This document shows, in pieces, positions 7,854 through 18,449 of a DNA stretch of 45,615 nt. Every line of letters begins with the position of its first letter. The stretch's first letter is position 1. Under the pieces are notes generated by a model that was given only the letters and a program-made list of their open reading frames with translations, was not told the DNA's origin and did no database searches. The stretch spans positions 1 to 45,615 of the forward strand of contig PALE01000056.1 of assembly GCA_002706445.1 (NCBI GenBank), written 5' to 3'. Source of the DNA: Erythrobacteraceae bacterium (GTDB lineage Bacteria; Pseudomonadota; Alphaproteobacteria; Sphingomonadales; Sphingomonadaceae). The translations under genes were made by a program, and so were the position numbers.

Positions 7854-10800
7854 ATGAGCGCAAGCAATCCCGCGCGTGCAGCAGATTCCAAAGCGTTGCT
7901 CAAGGAGCTGAAGAAGCACCTTTCGGCTGCGATCCTCCCCGGCGATCCGCCGCTCAAAGGTGCCGCGCTGGACGAGGCAACCGAGTTCCTGCTCGATGCT
8001 GCCAGCAAGCGCGCGCCTTCGCGCTCGGCGCTCAAGCTGGAATCGGACACCAATGAACGGCGCCTGCGGATCGCCATCGTCAATGACGACATGCCGTTTC
8101 TGGTCGACTCGATCGCCGCGACCATCACCGCGCAAGGGCTCAGCATCGAACAGCTTATCCACCCCGTCGTCGCGGTGACCCGTGGCGAGGGCGGTGCCCT
8201 CACCTCGCTCGCCAAAAAAGGCGCCAAGGGTGCGGACAATGAATCGCTGATCTATATCGAAACGCCGCGCGTCGATGCCCGCCAGCGCCGCGAGCTGCTG
8301 GCCGAATTGCGGACCACGCTTGGCGATGTTCGCGCCGCAGTGAGCGATTGGCCGAAGATGCAGCAGGCGATGGCGGCCGACTCGCAAGCTATCGACGACA
8401 GCGAAAGTGCCGCTCTGCTCGAATGGCTCAATGGCGGAATGCTGACCCAGCTTGGTCACCTCACCCGCACACGCAAGGGCGAAGAAAGCGATGCTCTCGG
8501 CATTTGCCGCAAGAGCGCGCGCGAGATCCTCGCCGATGCTTCCTACGACCGCGCCTTTGCTTGGTTTGACGAGGCAGGATCGGACGGCAGGCAGCGCAAC
8601 CTGCTGGTGATCAAGGCCAACCGCCTTTCGACCGTCCATCGCCGCACCCCGCTCGACCTGTTTATCGTCCCCGTGCGCGAGAGCGGGAAAGTGGCCGCGC
8701 TTTCGATCCATGCAGGGGTCTGGACCAGCGCGGGCCTCGCAACGCCTCCGGGTGAGGTTCCGGTGCTTCGCAAGGCGCTCGACCAGATCACGCAATCGCT
8801 CGGTTTCGATCCAGCGGGCCATGCGGGCAAGGCCTTGGTCCATGCCTGCACCACCCTGCCGCACGATCTGCTGACCGCCTTCTCTGCAAGCGATATCGAG
8901 AAGCTTGCGACTGCGATGATGAGCCTCATCGACCGTCCGCGCCCGCGCGTCGTGCTGGTGCAATCCGCGCTTGAGCGGCATATTTTCGCCTTTGTGTGGC
9001 TCCCGCGCGATTACATCTCGACCGATGTTCGTCTGCAAATCCAGGACCTGCTGACCAAGACGACGGGTGTCGACCTGCTCAGCTGGAGCCTCGAAGTCGA
9101 AGGCTCGACGCTAGCCCTGCAACAATTCCTGCTCGATTCGCGTGCCACGGGCGCGATGCCCGATGCAGAGAAGATCGAAGCGGCGCTGATCGACCTGCTC
9201 AAGGGCTGGAACGAAGCGGTCGAAGCCCATCTTGCGGAAGCCGACGAAAGCGCGCGCGTCCCTGCCATCGCCATGCGCTATGCCGGAGCTTTCCCGACGG
9301 GATATCGCGTGCGTTATGGAGCTGCCGAAGCGGCGCGCGACATCATCGAACTGCGCAAGATCGCGCTCGGTCCCGATCAGGAAGCGCGCTCGTGCCGTCT
9401 CTATAGGGTCGATCACGATACGCTCGGAGACCTCCGCCTCAAGATCTACCACACGACCGGCGAACTGCCGCTGTCCGACGCCGTGCCCGCGCTCGAAAAC
9501 TTCGGTTTCAAAGTGCTGGCCGAGATGCCGACGCGGCTCGACGAGGGGTGGCTCGGCACGATCCACGAATTCACGCTCGACCTGCCCGCAGGCACCGATA
9601 TCGCCGCTCTGCTCGAACGCTCCGGAGCGATCGAGACTGCGATTGCCGATGTGCTCAACGGGCAGTCGGAGGACGATCCGTTCAACCGTCTCGTGGTCGC
9701 AACCGGTATCAGCGCTCAGGCCGCGGTCTGGCTGCGTGCGATTTATCGTTATCTGCGCCAGACGGGCATGGGCTTCACGATCTACACCGTGGTCGATGCG
9801 CTCCAGCGTGCGCCCGGTGTGACGCAGGCGATGATCGACCTGTTCATCGCCCGCCACGATCCGGCCTTTGCAGGCAAGCGCGATGACGCGACGGGCGCTG
9901 CGCAAAGCGCCTTCAGCCGCGGTCTCGCCAAGGTAACCGCGATCAATGACGACCGCCTGCTGCGCCTCTATCGCGCGGTGGTCGATGCGATCCTGCGCAC
10001 CAATGCCTTTGCGTCTGCGGGCGATGAGGCGCTGGCGTTCAAGATCGATTCCTCGCTCGTCCCGAACCTGCCGAAACCCGTGCCGTGGCGCGAAATCTTC
10101 GTCTATTCGCGCCGGGTTGAAGGCATCCACCTGCGTTCTGGCGCAGTGGCGCGCGGTGGCCTGCGCTGGTCCGATCGCCGCGACGATTTCCGCACCGAAA
10201 TTCTCGGCCTGATGAAAGCCCAGAAGGTCAAGAACGCCGTGATCGTGCCCTCGGGCGCAAAGGGCGGCTTCTACCCCAAGCAGCTGCCCTCGCCCGCGAT
10301 TGACCGCGATGCATGGGCCGCCGAAGGGCAGGCAAGCTACGAAGTCTTCATCCGCACCCTGCTGTCGGTCACCGACAACATCGTCGATGGCAAGGTCGCG
10401 CATCCCGAAGACGTGGTGATCCATGACGGGGAAGACCCCTATTTCGTGGTTGCCGCCGACAAGGGCACCGCGCGCTTCTCCGACGTTGCCAATGGTATCG
10501 CCGAAAAAGCCGGTTTCTGGCTCGACGATGCTTTCGCAAGCGGCGGCTCGAACGGCTATGATCACAAGGCGATGGGCATCACCGCGCGCGGCGCATGGGT
10601 GAGCGTCCAGCGGCACTTCCTCGAAATGGGCATTGACGTCCAGAAGGACACGGTGCGCGTCGCCGGCTGCGGTGACATGTCGGGCGACGTGTTCGGCAAC
10701 GGTATGCTGCTGTCGAAAGCGATCCAGCTGGTCGCAGCCTTCGACCACCGCCATATCTTCATCGATCCCGATCCCGATCCGGCTGCGAGCTGGAAAGAAC

Positions 10801-12545
10801 GCCAGCGCATGTTCGACCTGCCGCGTTCGAGCTGGGAGGATTACAACCCTGAACTCATCTCGAAGGGCGGCGGGGTCTATTCGCGCGATCTGAAACGCAT
10901 CAAGCTGTCGAAGAAGGCGGCCGATATGCTCGGCCTCGACAACCGCGAGATCGAGCCCGATGCGCTGATCAGCGCGATCCTCAAAGCGCAGGTGGACCTG
11001 CTTTGGTTCGGCGGCATCGGCACTTACATCAAGGCCGAGACCGAGAGTCATCACGATGTGGGCGATCCGTCGAATGACGGTCTTCGCGTAAATGCCCGCG
11101 AAGTCGGAGCCAAGGTCATCGGCGAAGGCGCGAACCTCGGCATCACCCAGGCCGGGCGCATTTCCTATTCGTTGGCCGGAGGCCGCTGCAACACCGACTT
11201 CATCGACAATTCGGCAGGCGTCGATTGCTCCGATAACGAGGTCAACATCAAGATCGCCCTCGCCGCCGCCATCCGCGAAGGCGATCTGACCGAGGCAAAG
11301 CGCAACACCCTTCTCGCCAAGATGACCGACGAGGTCGCCGAGATCGTGCTGGAGGACAACCGCCTGCAAGCGCTCGCCCTTTCGATCGCCGAAAGCGGCG
11401 GGCCCGACGCGGCGGCAGCCTATGTCCGGCTGATCGAACAGCTTGAGGAAATGGGCGCGCTTGATCGCCGCACCGAAGGCCTTGCCGATGGCGAGACCTA
11501 CACCCGCCGCGCGGTCGATGGGCGCGGGCTGACCCGGCCCGAGCTCGCCGTGCTGCTGTCTTCGGCCAAGCTGGCTCTGCAGGACGCAATCGAAGCGAGC
11601 GGCCTGCCGGATGATCCCGTTCTCGAAAGCAATCTGATCGCCATGTTCCCGGCGCCGATGCAGAAGAAATACGTGTCGCAGATCCGCGAACACCGTCTGC
11701 GCCGCGAGCTGATCGCGACCGACCTTTCGAACCGTATCGTCAACCGCCTCGGCCTGATCCACGCCTTCGAATTGCCGGAGGAAGAAGGCGTCGGCCTCGC
11801 CGATGTTGCCGCTGCATTCGTGGTGGTCGAGCGTTTGTTCAACCTCAAGACGCTGTGGCAGGATATCGATGCCAAGGCGATGGACGAAACCGCCCGCCTC
11901 ACCCTGCTGGACCGGCTTGCTGCCGCCGTGGGCAATCTCATGTCCGATGTGCTGCGCACCGGATCGGGCCGCGTCGAAGCCAGCGCCATGATCGAAAGGC
12001 TGCGTGGCGGGGTCGAAACCTTGCGCAACAGCCGTGCCGATCTGATTGCGGGCGAGACCGCGGAGCGTTCGGCTGCATTGCGCGCCGCGTTTGTCGAACA
12101 GGGCGCCCCTGAAGACCTCGCCAATCGCGTTGCCGACCTGTTCGATTTCGACGGCTCGGTCGGCCTCGCGCAGCTTGCGCTCGACACCGAAATCGACCCG
12201 ACAGGGCTGACCCGCGCCTTTGCCGATATCGGCGCGCGGATCGGGCTCGACTGGGCACAGGGAACCGCCGCGCACATGTCGCCTTCGGATGTCTGGGAGC
12301 GCTTGCTGGTCGACGGACTGGCCCGCGATTTCCAGCACATGCGGCTCGAATTCCTGCGCCGTCTGATGCGCCGCAAGGCGGGCAAGGACGATCCGCAGGG
12401 GGCGATTGCCGCCTGGGCTGAAGACAATGCCGATGCGGTCAAGCAGTTCCGCGCGATGATTGCACGGGCACAGACCCGTCCGCCCGTTGCGGCTGCGGTC
12501 CTCGCCCAGATTGCAAGTCAGGCGCGCAACCTACTCGAAAGGTAA
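7854..12545 (+). CDS. gdhB: NAD-specific glutamate dehydrogenase, large 180-kDa type
   Basis: Converts glutamate plus NAD to 2-oxoglutarate, ammonium and NADH, mainly for glutamate catabolism. At 1563 residues it has the length of the large GDH180 class, far above the 450-residue short enzymes. The N-terminal half (about 1-700) is the regulatory part with ACT-like modules, for example DDMPFLVDSIAATITAQGLS. The catalytic core begins near 740 with RVEGIHLRSGAVARGGLRWS, then the lysine-bearing PSGAKGGFYPK near 800. The nucleotide part has GCGDMSGDVFGNGMLLS, then GEGANLGITQAGR. The C-terminal helical domain (about 1200-1563) is also intact. ATG 7854 is preceded by GGAGCAG. It stands as a single transcription unit. 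Confidence 0.97.
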   Translation: MSASNPARAADSKALLKELKKHLSAAILPGDPPLKGAALDEATEFLLDAASKRAPSRSALKLESDTNERRLRIAIVNDDMPFLVDSIAATITAQGLSIEQLIHPVVAVTRGEGGALTSLAKKGAKGADNESLIYIETPRVDARQRRELLAELRTTLGDVRAAVSDWPKMQQAMAADSQAIDDSESAALLEWLNGGMLTQLGHLTRTRKGEESDALGICRKSAREILADASYDRAFAWFDEAGSDGRQRNLLVIKANRLSTVHRRTPLDLFIVPVRESGKVAALSIHAGVWTSAGLATPPGEVPVLRKALDQITQSLGFDPAGHAGKALVHACTTLPHDLLTAFSASDIEKLATAMMSLIDRPRPRVVLVQSALERHIFAFVWLPRDYISTDVRLQIQDLLTKTTGVDLLSWSLEVEGSTLALQQFLLDSRATGAMPDAEKIEAALIDLLKGWNEAVEAHLAEADESARVPAIAMRYAGAFPTGYRVRYGAAEAARDIIELRKIALGPDQEARSCRLYRVDHDTLGDLRLKIYHTTGELPLSDAVPALENFGFKVLAEMPTRLDEGWLGTIHEFTLDLPAGTDIAALLERSGAIETAIADVLNGQSEDDPFNRLVVATGISAQAAVWLRAIYRYLRQTGMGFTIYTVVDALQRAPGVTQAMIDLFIARHDPAFAGKRDDATGAAQSAFSRGLAKVTAINDDRLLRLYRAVVDAILRTNAFASAGDEALAFKIDSSLVPNLPKPVPWREIFVYSRRVEGIHLRSGAVARGGLRWSDRRDDFRTEILGLMKAQKVKNAVIVPSGAKGGFYPKQLPSPAIDRDAWAAEGQASYEVFIRTLLSVTDNIVDGKVAHPEDVVIHDGEDPYFVVAADKGTARFSDVANGIAEKAGFWLDDAFASGGSNGYDHKAMGITARGAWVSVQRHFLEMGIDVQKDTVRVAGCGDMSGDVFGNGMLLSKAIQLVAAFDHRHIFIDPDPDPAASWKERQRMFDLPRSSWEDYNPELISKGGGVYSRDLKRIKLSKKAADMLGLDNREIEPDALISAILKAQVDLLWFGGIGTYIKAETESHHDVGDPSNDGLRVNAREVGAKVIGEGANLGITQAGRISYSLAGGRCNTDFIDNSAGVDCSDNEVNIKIALAAAIREGDLTEAKRNTLLAKMTDEVAEIVLEDNRLQALALSIAESGGPDAAAAYVRLIEQLEEMGALDRRTEGLADGETYTRRAVDGRGLTRPELAVLLSSAKLALQDAIEASGLPDDPVLESNLIAMFPAPMQKKYVSQIREHRLRRELIATDLSNRIVNRLGLIHAFELPEEEGVGLADVAAAFVVVERLFNLKTLWQDIDAKAMDETARLTLLDRLAAAVGNLMSDVLRTGSGRVEASAMIERLRGGVETLRNSRADLIAGETAERSAALRAAFVEQGAPEDLANRVADLFDFDGSVGLAQLALDTEIDPTGLTRAFADIGARIGLDWAQGTAAHMSPSDVWERLLVDGLARDFQHMRLEFLRRLMRRKAGKDDPQGAIAAWAEDNADAVKQFRAMIARAQTRPPVAAAVLAQIASQARNLLER

Positions 12546-12599
12546 GGGTGGCCGCATTCGGCTTGACGCGGGCGCTGCTTTGGGCTGAACCCCCGCCGC

Positions 12600-13844
12600 A
12601 TGAAAGAAAGCAACACGCAGAGCGCCGATATTGTAATTGTCGGCACCGGACACGGCGGTGCGCAAGCAGCAATTGCGCTGCGCCAAAAGGGGCACGAAGG
12701 TTCGATCCTGATGATCGGACGCGATAGCGTGCCCCCTTATGAGCGGCCTCCGCTTTCGAAAGAATATCTTGCCGGCGACAAGCCGTTCGAACGGATCATG
12801 ATCCGCCCTGAACAGTTCTGGGCCGACAAGGGTGTCGAACTGCGGCTTGGCTGCGGGGTGAGCGAGATCGACTGGGCTGCCCATACTGTCACGCTCTCGG
12901 ATGGCAGCACTATCGGCTATCGCAAGCTGATCTGGGCAGGCGGAGGCGATCCGCGCCGCTTGCCAGTGCCGGGGGCCAACCAGAAGGGCGTTTTCTATGT
13001 CCGCGACAAGGCGGATGCCGACGCGATGATGGCCGCGCTCGAAACGGGGGCGAAGCGCGCAGTGGTGATCGGCGGCGGCTATATCGGGCTCGAAGCGGCT
13101 GCCGTGCTGCGCAAGCTCGGCTGCGAAGTGGTGCTTATCGAAGCGCTCGACCGCGTGCTTGCGCGCGTCGCGGGCGAAGAACTTTCGCGCTTTTACGAAG
13201 CCGAACACCGCAGGCAGGGTGTCGATGTGCGCCTGTCGCACGGCGTCGCCGAGATCGTCGGCGAAGACGGTGCCGTGCGCGGCGTGAAGCTCGACAATGG
13301 CGAAACCGTCGATTGCGACATGGTGGTCGTCGGCATCGGTATCGTGCCGGCGGTGGCGCCGCTGATCGCAGCGGGCGCAGCGGGTTCGAACGGGGTCGAT
13401 GTGGACGTCTATTGCCGCACCACGCTCGACGATATCTACGCCATCGGCGACTGCGCTGCCCACGCCAACGATTTTGCGGACAGCGCGGTCATCAGGCTCG
13501 AATCGGTGCAGAATGCCAACGACATGGCGAACACGGTCGCGCGCGCGATAATGGGTGACAAGGAGCCCTATCACGCGCTGCCATGGTTCTGGTCGAACCA
13601 GTATGATCTCAAGCTGCAAACCGCAGGGCTCAATTTGGGCTATGATGCGGCAATCCTGCGCGGCGATCCCGACAGCCGGAAATTCACCGTTGTCTACACG
13701 CGCGAAGGCGTGCCCATCGCTTTCGACTGCGTGGGGACGATGAAAGACTATGTGCAGGGCCGCAAACTGCTCGAAGCGGGGCCTGAGAAGATCGACCCCG
13801 CGCTGCTCGCCGATCCGGAAGTGCCGCTCAAGGAATTGATGTGA
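12600..13844 (+). CDS. NAD(P)H:ferredoxin reductase, FAD-dependent (CamA/BphA4 type)
   Basis: A flavoprotein of 414 residues that passes electrons from NAD(P)H to a ferredoxin or rubredoxin. It has an N-terminal FAD-binding [10 protein letters not shown], a second Rossmann motif [17 protein letters not shown] for NAD, the conserved [11 protein letters not shown] near 280 and a C-terminal interface domain with [13 protein letters not shown] -35-like TTGACG (12563-12568) and weak TGAACC (12586-12591) with 17-nt spacing would put the transcript start at the ATG, suggesting leaderless translation. It shares an overlap (ATGTGA) with the CoA-transferase. It is a candidate electron donor for the P450 encoded 4.7 kb downstream (inference). 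Confidence 0.92.
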   Translation: MKESNTQSADIVIVGTGHGGAQAAIALRQKGHEGSILMIGRDSVPPYERPPLSKEYLAGDKPFERIMIRPEQFWADKGVELRLGCGVSEIDWAAHTVTLSDGSTIGYRKLIWAGGGDPRRLPVPGANQKGVFYVRDKADADAMMAALETGAKRAVVIGGGYIGLEAAAVLRKLGCEVVLIEALDRVLARVAGEELSRFYEAEHRRQGVDVRLSHGVAEIVGEDGAVRGVKLDNGETVDCDMVVVGIGIVPAVAPLIAAGAAGSNGVDVDVYCRTTLDDIYAIGDCAAHANDFADSAVIRLESVQNANDMANTVARAIMGDKEPYHALPWFWSNQYDLKLQTAGLNLGYDAAILRGDPDSRKFTVVYTREGVPIAFDCVGTMKDYVQGRKLLEAGPEKIDPALLADPEVPLKELM

Positions 13845-15004
13845 CCGCTGCCCCGGGTGACGGTCGGCCCATGCTTGAGGGCATAAAGGTCGTCGACCTC
13901 ACCACCGTCGTCTTCGGACCCTATTGCACGCAGATATTGTGCGACTACGGGGCGGAGGTGATCAAGGTCGAGGCGCCCGGCGGCGATGTGCTCCGATACA
14001 GCGCACGCCCCGCACAGACGCTGGGCATGGCACCCAGCTTCATTGCGCTCAATCGCGGCAAGAAGTCGCTGGTGCTCGATCTCAAGCAGGAGGAAGACGC
14101 CGAAATCCTGCGCGATCTGCTGCGCGAGGCCGACGTGTTCGTGCACAATGTCCGCCAAGAAGCGATCGAGCGGCTCGGTTTCGGCTATGAGGCGGTCAAG
14201 GCGCTCAAGCCCGACATCATCTACACCCATTGCGTCGGCTTCGGCTCGACCGGCCCCTATGCCGGCCTGCAAGCCTATGACGACGTCATTCAGGCCGCGA
14301 CCGGGACGACCACGCTGCTCTCGCGCGTCGATGGCGATCCGCGCCCGCGCTATCTCCCCTCGCTGATTGCCGACAAGGTTGCAGGCCTGCATGCCGCCTA
14401 TGCCGTGCTCGCGGCGGTCATCCACCGACTGCGCACAGGCGAAGGGCAGCAGGTCGAAGTGCCGATGCTCGAATCCTTCACCAGCTTCATGATGAAGGAG
14501 CATCTGGGCGGGACCACTTTCGATCCGCCTGTCGGCGATGCAGGCTATGCGCGGCAGGTCGATCCCAATCGCCAGCCGTTCCAGACCAGTGACGGATGGA
14601 TCAGCATCGTTCCCTACACCCCGCAGCAATTCCCCCTGGTCGTGGGATTACTGGGCGATCCGGAATTCGCGCGGCAGGAACGCTTCGCCAGTGTTCAGGG
14701 GATCGCCGCTGCGGGACCGGAACTCTACACCAAGATCGCCGAACTCGTGCAGAAGCTATCGAGCGAGGAAGCCATCGCGATCCTGCGCGACAACAACATC
14801 CCGTGTATGCCTGTGGTCGATCTCGAGCATGTGATCGACGATCCGCACCTGCGCGAAACGGACTTCTTCGTGCGCGGCGAGCATCCTAGCGAAGGCGCGC
14901 TGTTCCAGATGCGCGACCCCAATCGCTACAGCGGATGGCAGCCGGACGATCCCGCGCATGCCCCCCGCCTCGGCGAGCATGACGACGAGTTTCGCAAGAG
15001 CTAG
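13841..15004 (+). CDS. Class III CoA-transferase (CaiB/BaiF family)
   Basis: A 387-residue family III CoA-transferase that moves CoA between carboxylic acids by a mixed-anhydride mechanism on a conserved Asp. The N-terminal block [20 protein letters not shown] and [13 protein letters not shown], then [11 protein letters not shown] and the Asp-containing [10 protein letters not shown] region, are typical. GTG 13841 overlaps the stop of the reductase gene; ATG 13871 ([11 protein letters not shown]) is an alternative start that fits the family N-terminus equally well. The substrate is unknown; carnitine- or fatty-acid-like acyl-CoA handling is common. Its stop shares the tetranucleotide CTAG with the convergent queG stop. 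Confidence 0.92.
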   Translation: MTAAPGDGRPMLEGIKVVDLTTVVFGPYCTQILCDYGAEVIKVEAPGGDVLRYSARPAQTLGMAPSFIALNRGKKSLVLDLKQEEDAEILRDLLREADVFVHNVRQEAIERLGFGYEAVKALKPDIIYTHCVGFGSTGPYAGLQAYDDVIQAATGTTTLLSRVDGDPRPRYLPSLIADKVAGLHAAYAVLAAVIHRLRTGEGQQVEVPMLESFTSFMMKEHLGGTTFDPPVGDAGYARQVDPNRQPFQTSDGWISIVPYTPQQFPLVVGLLGDPEFARQERFASVQGIAAAGPELYTKIAELVQKLSSEEAIAILRDNNIPCMPVVDLEHVIDDPHLRETDFFVRGEHPSEGALFQMRDPNRYSGWQPDDPAHAPRLGEHDDEFRKS

Positions 15005-16053
15005 CCCAAGCGCGCCTTTGCCCAGGCCGCCGCTTCGGCCACAACCGGATCGGGGTCGGCCAGCAGGGGCTCAACCTGTGCGAGCAAGCCGCAATCCCCG
15101 CTGTTTCCCGCGGCATAGAGGCAGTTACGGACAAACCGGTCGCGCCCGATCCGCTTGATCGGCGAACCTGAAAACAAGGCCCGAAATCCCGCGTCATCGA
15201 GCGCGAGCAGGTCGGCAAGGCGCGGCGCGACGAGTTCGGGACGCGGCAAAAACTCCCTCATCGCATGCGCTTCATCGGCAAATTTGTTCCACGGGCAGAC
15301 CGCGAGACAATCGTCGCAACCGTAGATGCGGTTTCCCAGAGCCTCACGGAATTCTTCCGCAATCGGCCCTTTGTGCTCGATCGTGAGGTAGGAAATGCAG
15401 CGTCTCGCATCGAGGACATAGGGCGACACAAACGCCTCTGTCGGGCACGCAGAAAGACAGGCGCGGCACGAACCGCACTGGTCGCGATGCGGCTGCGAGG
15501 GTTCCAGTTCGAGCGTCGTGTAAATCGCGCCGAGAAACAGCCAGCTGCCGTGCTGCGGGCTGACCAGATTGGTGTGCTTGCCCTGCCACCCCAGCCCGCC
15601 TGCTTCGCCGAGCGGTTTTTCCATCACCGGGGCGGTATCGACGAAGACCTTCACATCGGCCTCCGGCTGTTCGGCCACGAGCCAGCGGGCAAGCGCCTTC
15701 AGCCGCTTCTTGACGACATCGTGATAGTCCTTGCCCTGCGCATAGACCGAAATCCGCGCAAGGTCGGGTTCGGCCTCCAGCGCAAGCGGGTCGCTGGCGG
15801 GAGCGTAGCTCATGCCGAGCGCGATCACCGTCTTTGCTTCGGGCCAGAGCCCCTGCGGCGAGCGACGGTGGTGGAGCCGCGTCTCCATCCACTCCATCGA
15901 CGCGTGATGCCCGTCGCCAAGCCACTGTTCGAGCCGCTCGGCGCGGACCGGGTCCTCTCCGGCGCTCGCAAAACCGCAAGCGGCGAAGCCGAGGCTGCGC
16001 GCCTGATCCTCGATCCGCTGCTTGAGGTTAAGAGTTGCCGCGTCGTTAACCAC
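15001..16053 (-). CDS. queG: Epoxyqueuosine reductase
   Basis: Performs the last step of queuosine synthesis, reducing epoxyqueuosine in tRNA with cobalamin and two [4Fe-4S] clusters. The 350-residue protein has [15 protein letters not shown] at the N-terminus, the conserved [20 protein letters not shown] region, and two ferredoxin-like cluster motifs, [16 protein letters not shown] near 195 and [13 protein letters not shown] near 250. The start is a GTG at 16053, the only one upstream of the conserved helix. It is convergent with the CoA-transferase gene, and the two stop codons overlap in one CTAG. Confidence 0.95.
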   Translation of the reverse strand: MVNDAATLNLKQRIEDQARSLGFAACGFASAGEDPVRAERLEQWLGDGHHASMEWMETRLHHRRSPQGLWPEAKTVIALGMSYAPASDPLALEAEPDLARISVYAQGKDYHDVVKKRLKALARWLVAEQPEADVKVFVDTAPVMEKPLGEAGGLGWQGKHTNLVSPQHGSWLFLGAIYTTLELEPSQPHRDQCGSCRACLSACPTEAFVSPYVLDARRCISYLTIEHKGPIAEEFREALGNRIYGCDDCLAVCPWNKFADEAHAMREFLPRPELVAPRLADLLALDDAGFRALFSGSPIKRIGRDRFVRNCLYAAGNSGDCGLLAQVEPLLADPDPVVAEAAAWAKARLG

Positions 16054-16122
16054 GCTTGGGGTCGCTCCCGTTCAGTTTCGCGCGTTAACTCACGCAGCAT
16101 GCATATGCAGATAGGCCAACAT

Positions 16123-17112
16123 ATGACGTCGGACCCCGTGGCGGCAATGAATCATGACGCCGCAGGCGCCGACATGCGTCCGCTCGCTATCGAGGCGCGC
16201 GGTCTCGTCAAGAGTTTCGACGGTTTCCGCGCGGTGGACGGCGTGGACATTTCCGTGCCCGAAGGCGCGATTTACGGCATTCTCGGACCCAATGGCGCAG
16301 GCAAGACCACCACCTTGCGCATGTTGCTCGGTATTATCGACCCCGATGAGGGCGTGCGCCGCGTGTTCGGGCATGACCGCCCGCACGATATCGGTCGCCT
16401 GATCGGCTATCTGCCCGAGGAACGCGGGCTCTATCCCGCGATGAAAGCGATCGAGGCGATTGCTTTCATGGGTGCGCTGCGCGGTCTTTCGCTGAAAGAA
16501 GGGCGTGCGCGCGGGATGGAACTGCTCGAACGCCACAGCCTGCTCCACGCTGCCGAACGACAGATCCGCCAACTGTCGAAAGGCATGGCACAGACCGTGC
16601 AGCTGCTCGGCACGCTGGTCCACAATCCGCGTCTGGTGGTGCTGGATGAACCGTTCTCGGGTCTCGACGCGATCAATCAGGGCAAGCTTGAAGGCATGAT
16701 CCGCAGTCTCGCCGAAGACGGCGTGACGGTCATCTTCTCGACCCACGTCATCCACCATGCCGAACGGCTGTGCGAAGGCGTTGCCATCATTGCAGGCGGC
16801 AAAGTGCCTTATGCAGGCAGCGTCGAAACCGCGCGTGACCGTATCCCCGCGCAGGTCCGGCTCGAAACCCGCGCCCGCGAAGGCGGATGGACCGCCGCCC
16901 TTCCGGCAGAAACCCGCCGCGAGGGTGACTTCTTTTACTTCCCGCTCCCCGAAAGCGGCGTCGAGCCTCTGCTCAAGACGCTGATCGAAGGCGATGCGGG
17001 CATCCTTTCGCTCAGCATCGAGCGCGCCGGACTTCACGATGCCTTCGTCGCCATCGCGGGTGAAGCCGCCGCACGCCAGCTGGAAGCCGATGCAGCAGGA
17101 GCCGCGAAATGA
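16123..17112 (+). CDS. ABC exporter ATP-binding protein
   Basis: The ATPase subunit of a two-gene ABC exporter. It has Walker A GPNGAGKTTTLRMLLG, Q-loop equivalent GYLPEERGLYPAM, signature LSKGMAQTVQLL, Walker B LVVLDEPFSGLD and switch His in STHVIHH. The C-terminal domain with RLETRARE is typical of the NatA/DUF4162 group. About 329 residues from ATG 16123; ATGs at 16099, 16105 and 16147 are also in frame and the Shine-Dalgarno signal does not decide among them. The open frame extends upstream but that part is antisense to queG and not coding. It overlaps the permease gene by ATGA. The substrate is unknown. Confidence 0.94.
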   Translation: MTSDPVAAMNHDAAGADMRPLAIEARGLVKSFDGFRAVDGVDISVPEGAIYGILGPNGAGKTTTLRMLLGIIDPDEGVRRVFGHDRPHDIGRLIGYLPEERGLYPAMKAIEAIAFMGALRGLSLKEGRARGMELLERHSLLHAAERQIRQLSKGMAQTVQLLGTLVHNPRLVVLDEPFSGLDAINQGKLEGMIRSLAEDGVTVIFSTHVIHHAERLCEGVAIIAGGKVPYAGSVETARDRIPAQVRLETRAREGGWTAALPAETRREGDFFYFPLPESGVEPLLKTLIEGDAGILSLSIERAGLHDAFVAIAGEAAARQLEADAAGAAK

Positions 17113-18413
17113 GCGCCGAAGCATCCCGTCTCTCGCGGCTAGAAGCCGAGTCCCGGTTGTCGCGGCTAGAAGCCGCGTGGGTCATCGCCCGCCGCGATTT
17201 CGTGGCGGTGCTGTTCAGCCGCGCCTTTCTGTTCTTCCTGCTGGGGCCGCTGTTTCCGGTCCTGATCGGCGGCCTTGCCGGAGCCGTCGGATCATCGGTT
17301 TCGAAAGAAGCAGCGGTTGAGGAAGTTGGCATTGCCATGAGCGCAGCCGACAACGCTGCCATGATCGCCGCGCAGGAACGCCTTGCGCCGAAAACCCGCG
17401 GCGCCGTTCCCATCCTCAGCCCCGTCCCCGAGGCTGCCGGAAATCCCGATTTCGACGCCCGCAGCTATCTTGAAGCGCGGCGCGGAAACTTCGCCGCCAT
17501 CGTCACCGGTACGCTCGACGAACCTGTGGTGTTCGGGACCGAGCGGCAGGTTGCGCGCTGGCAGGGCACGGTCGAACTGATCGCTGCCGAGGCCAGGCAG
17601 CCTGCAACCTTCCCCGCGAGCGCCAGCCAGACGGTGACCGCAAGCGCCGCCAGCGAGCGCTCCAACCGCATCCGCACGGCGCAGGCAGCGCAAATGGTGA
17701 TGTTCCTGCTCACCATCCTGCTCGCCGGCATGGTGCTGTCGAATCTGGCCGAGGAGAAGGGCAACAAGATCATCGAAATCCTCGCTGCCGCTATTCCGAT
17801 GGATGCAGTGTTCCTCGGCAAATTGTTCGCCATGCTCGCGGTCTCGTTTGTCGGGATCGCGGTCTGGGGAACGCTTGGCTGGGCGTTCTGGGCCGTGGCC
17901 GAGGATGCGATCGTCACCGTGACGCAAACCGACTTCAAGAGCCTGCCGAGCCCCGCGGTGGGCTGGCCGCTGTTCCTTGTGCTGGGTATCGCCTACTTTT
18001 CGATGGCCTACCTGCTGCTCGGCTCGCTGTTTCTCACCATCGGCGCGATGGCGTCGAGTGTGCGCGAAGTGCAGACGATGTCGATGCCGGTGACGATGAT
18101 GCAGATCATGGTCTTCTTCCTCGCCGCCGCAACACTCACCGATGCCGGATCGAGCCTTGAACTGGTGGCGGTTGCGTTTCCGCTGTCCTCGCCCTTTGCG
18201 ATGCTCGCGCGCGCCGCGCTCGATGCGACCTTGTGGACCCATCTTGCAGCGCTCGGATGGCAGGCCATGTGGGTTATCCTGCTCGTCAAAGGCGGCTCGC
18301 TGCTGTTCCGCAAGCGCGTGATGAAGTCGGGCGGTGCAGGCCGCGACAAAAAGCGCCGCAAGTGGTTCGGCGGAGGAAAAGCGCGAGGACCCGAGCTCGA
18401 ACCTGCCGAATAG
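17109..18413 (+). CDS. ABC exporter permease (NatB-like)
   Basis: The membrane subunit of the exporter, 434 residues. It has an N-terminal transmembrane segment (FLFFLLGPLFPVLIGGLAGA), a large extracytoplasmic domain (about 70-190), then five C-terminal segments including VMFLLTILLAGMVLSNLAEE with the EEKGNKIIEIL coupling motif of the ABC-2 family. Before the first membrane segment, residues 7-22 hold an in-frame near-duplicate of a nine-codon unit (LSRLEAESR then LSRLEAA), encoded by two 16-nt identical copies (17133-17148 and 17160-17175). The C-terminus is strongly basic (KKRRKWFGGGKAR). No substrate can be assigned. Confidence 0.92.
   Translation: MSAEASRLSRLEAESRLSRLEAAWVIARRDFVAVLFSRAFLFFLLGPLFPVLIGGLAGAVGSSVSKEAAVEEVGIAMSAADNAAMIAAQERLAPKTRGAVPILSPVPEAAGNPDFDARSYLEARRGNFAAIVTGTLDEPVVFGTERQVARWQGTVELIAAEARQPATFPASASQTVTASAASERSNRIRTAQAAQMVMFLLTILLAGMVLSNLAEEKGNKIIEILAAAIPMDAVFLGKLFAMLAVSFVGIAVWGTLGWAFWAVAEDAIVTVTQTDFKSLPSPAVGWPLFLVLGIAYFSMAYLLLGSLFLTIGAMASSVREVQTMSMPVTMMQIMVFFLAAATLTDAGSSLELVAVAFPLSSPFAMLARAALDATLWTHLAALGWQAMWVILLVKGGSLLFRKRVMKSGGAGRDKKRRKWFGGGKARGPELEPAE
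17133..17175 (+). repeat. In-frame tandem repeat with internal dyad
   Basis: TCGCGGCTAGAAGCCG occurs at 17133-17148 and again at 17160-17175, a 27-nt period or nine codons. Each copy contains the dyad CGGCT-AGA-AGCCG, so the mRNA can form two small hairpins just after the permease start codon. Confidence 0.8.
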
Positions 18414-18435
18414 GTTTCCTCTTGAAACCCACTAT

Positions 18436-18449
18436 TGACATATGTGTCA
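18436..18449 (+). promoter_or_regulatory. Palindromic operator candidate before the P450 gene
   Basis: TGACA-TATG-TGTCA is a perfect 5-bp dyad with a 4-nt centre. It overlaps the -35 box TTGACA (18435-18440). It is the form bound by TetR-type and similar dimeric repressors, which often control P450 genes and are released by the substrate or its acyl derivative. No regulator gene is adjacent, so the regulator is unknown. The P450 start lies 77 nt downstream after a TAGGAGAGAACG ribosome-binding site. Confidence 0.45.

Noticed and set aside
9111..12338. 1075-codon open frame antisense to the glutamate dehydrogenase
   Set aside because: It is the shadow of a high-GC gene with strong codon bias; the opposite strand has full-length family motifs, and the antisense product matches nothing recognisable.
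15265..16122. N-terminal extension of the ABC ATPase frame
   Set aside because: The stretch is antisense to queG and has no domain; the ATPase begins near 16123.
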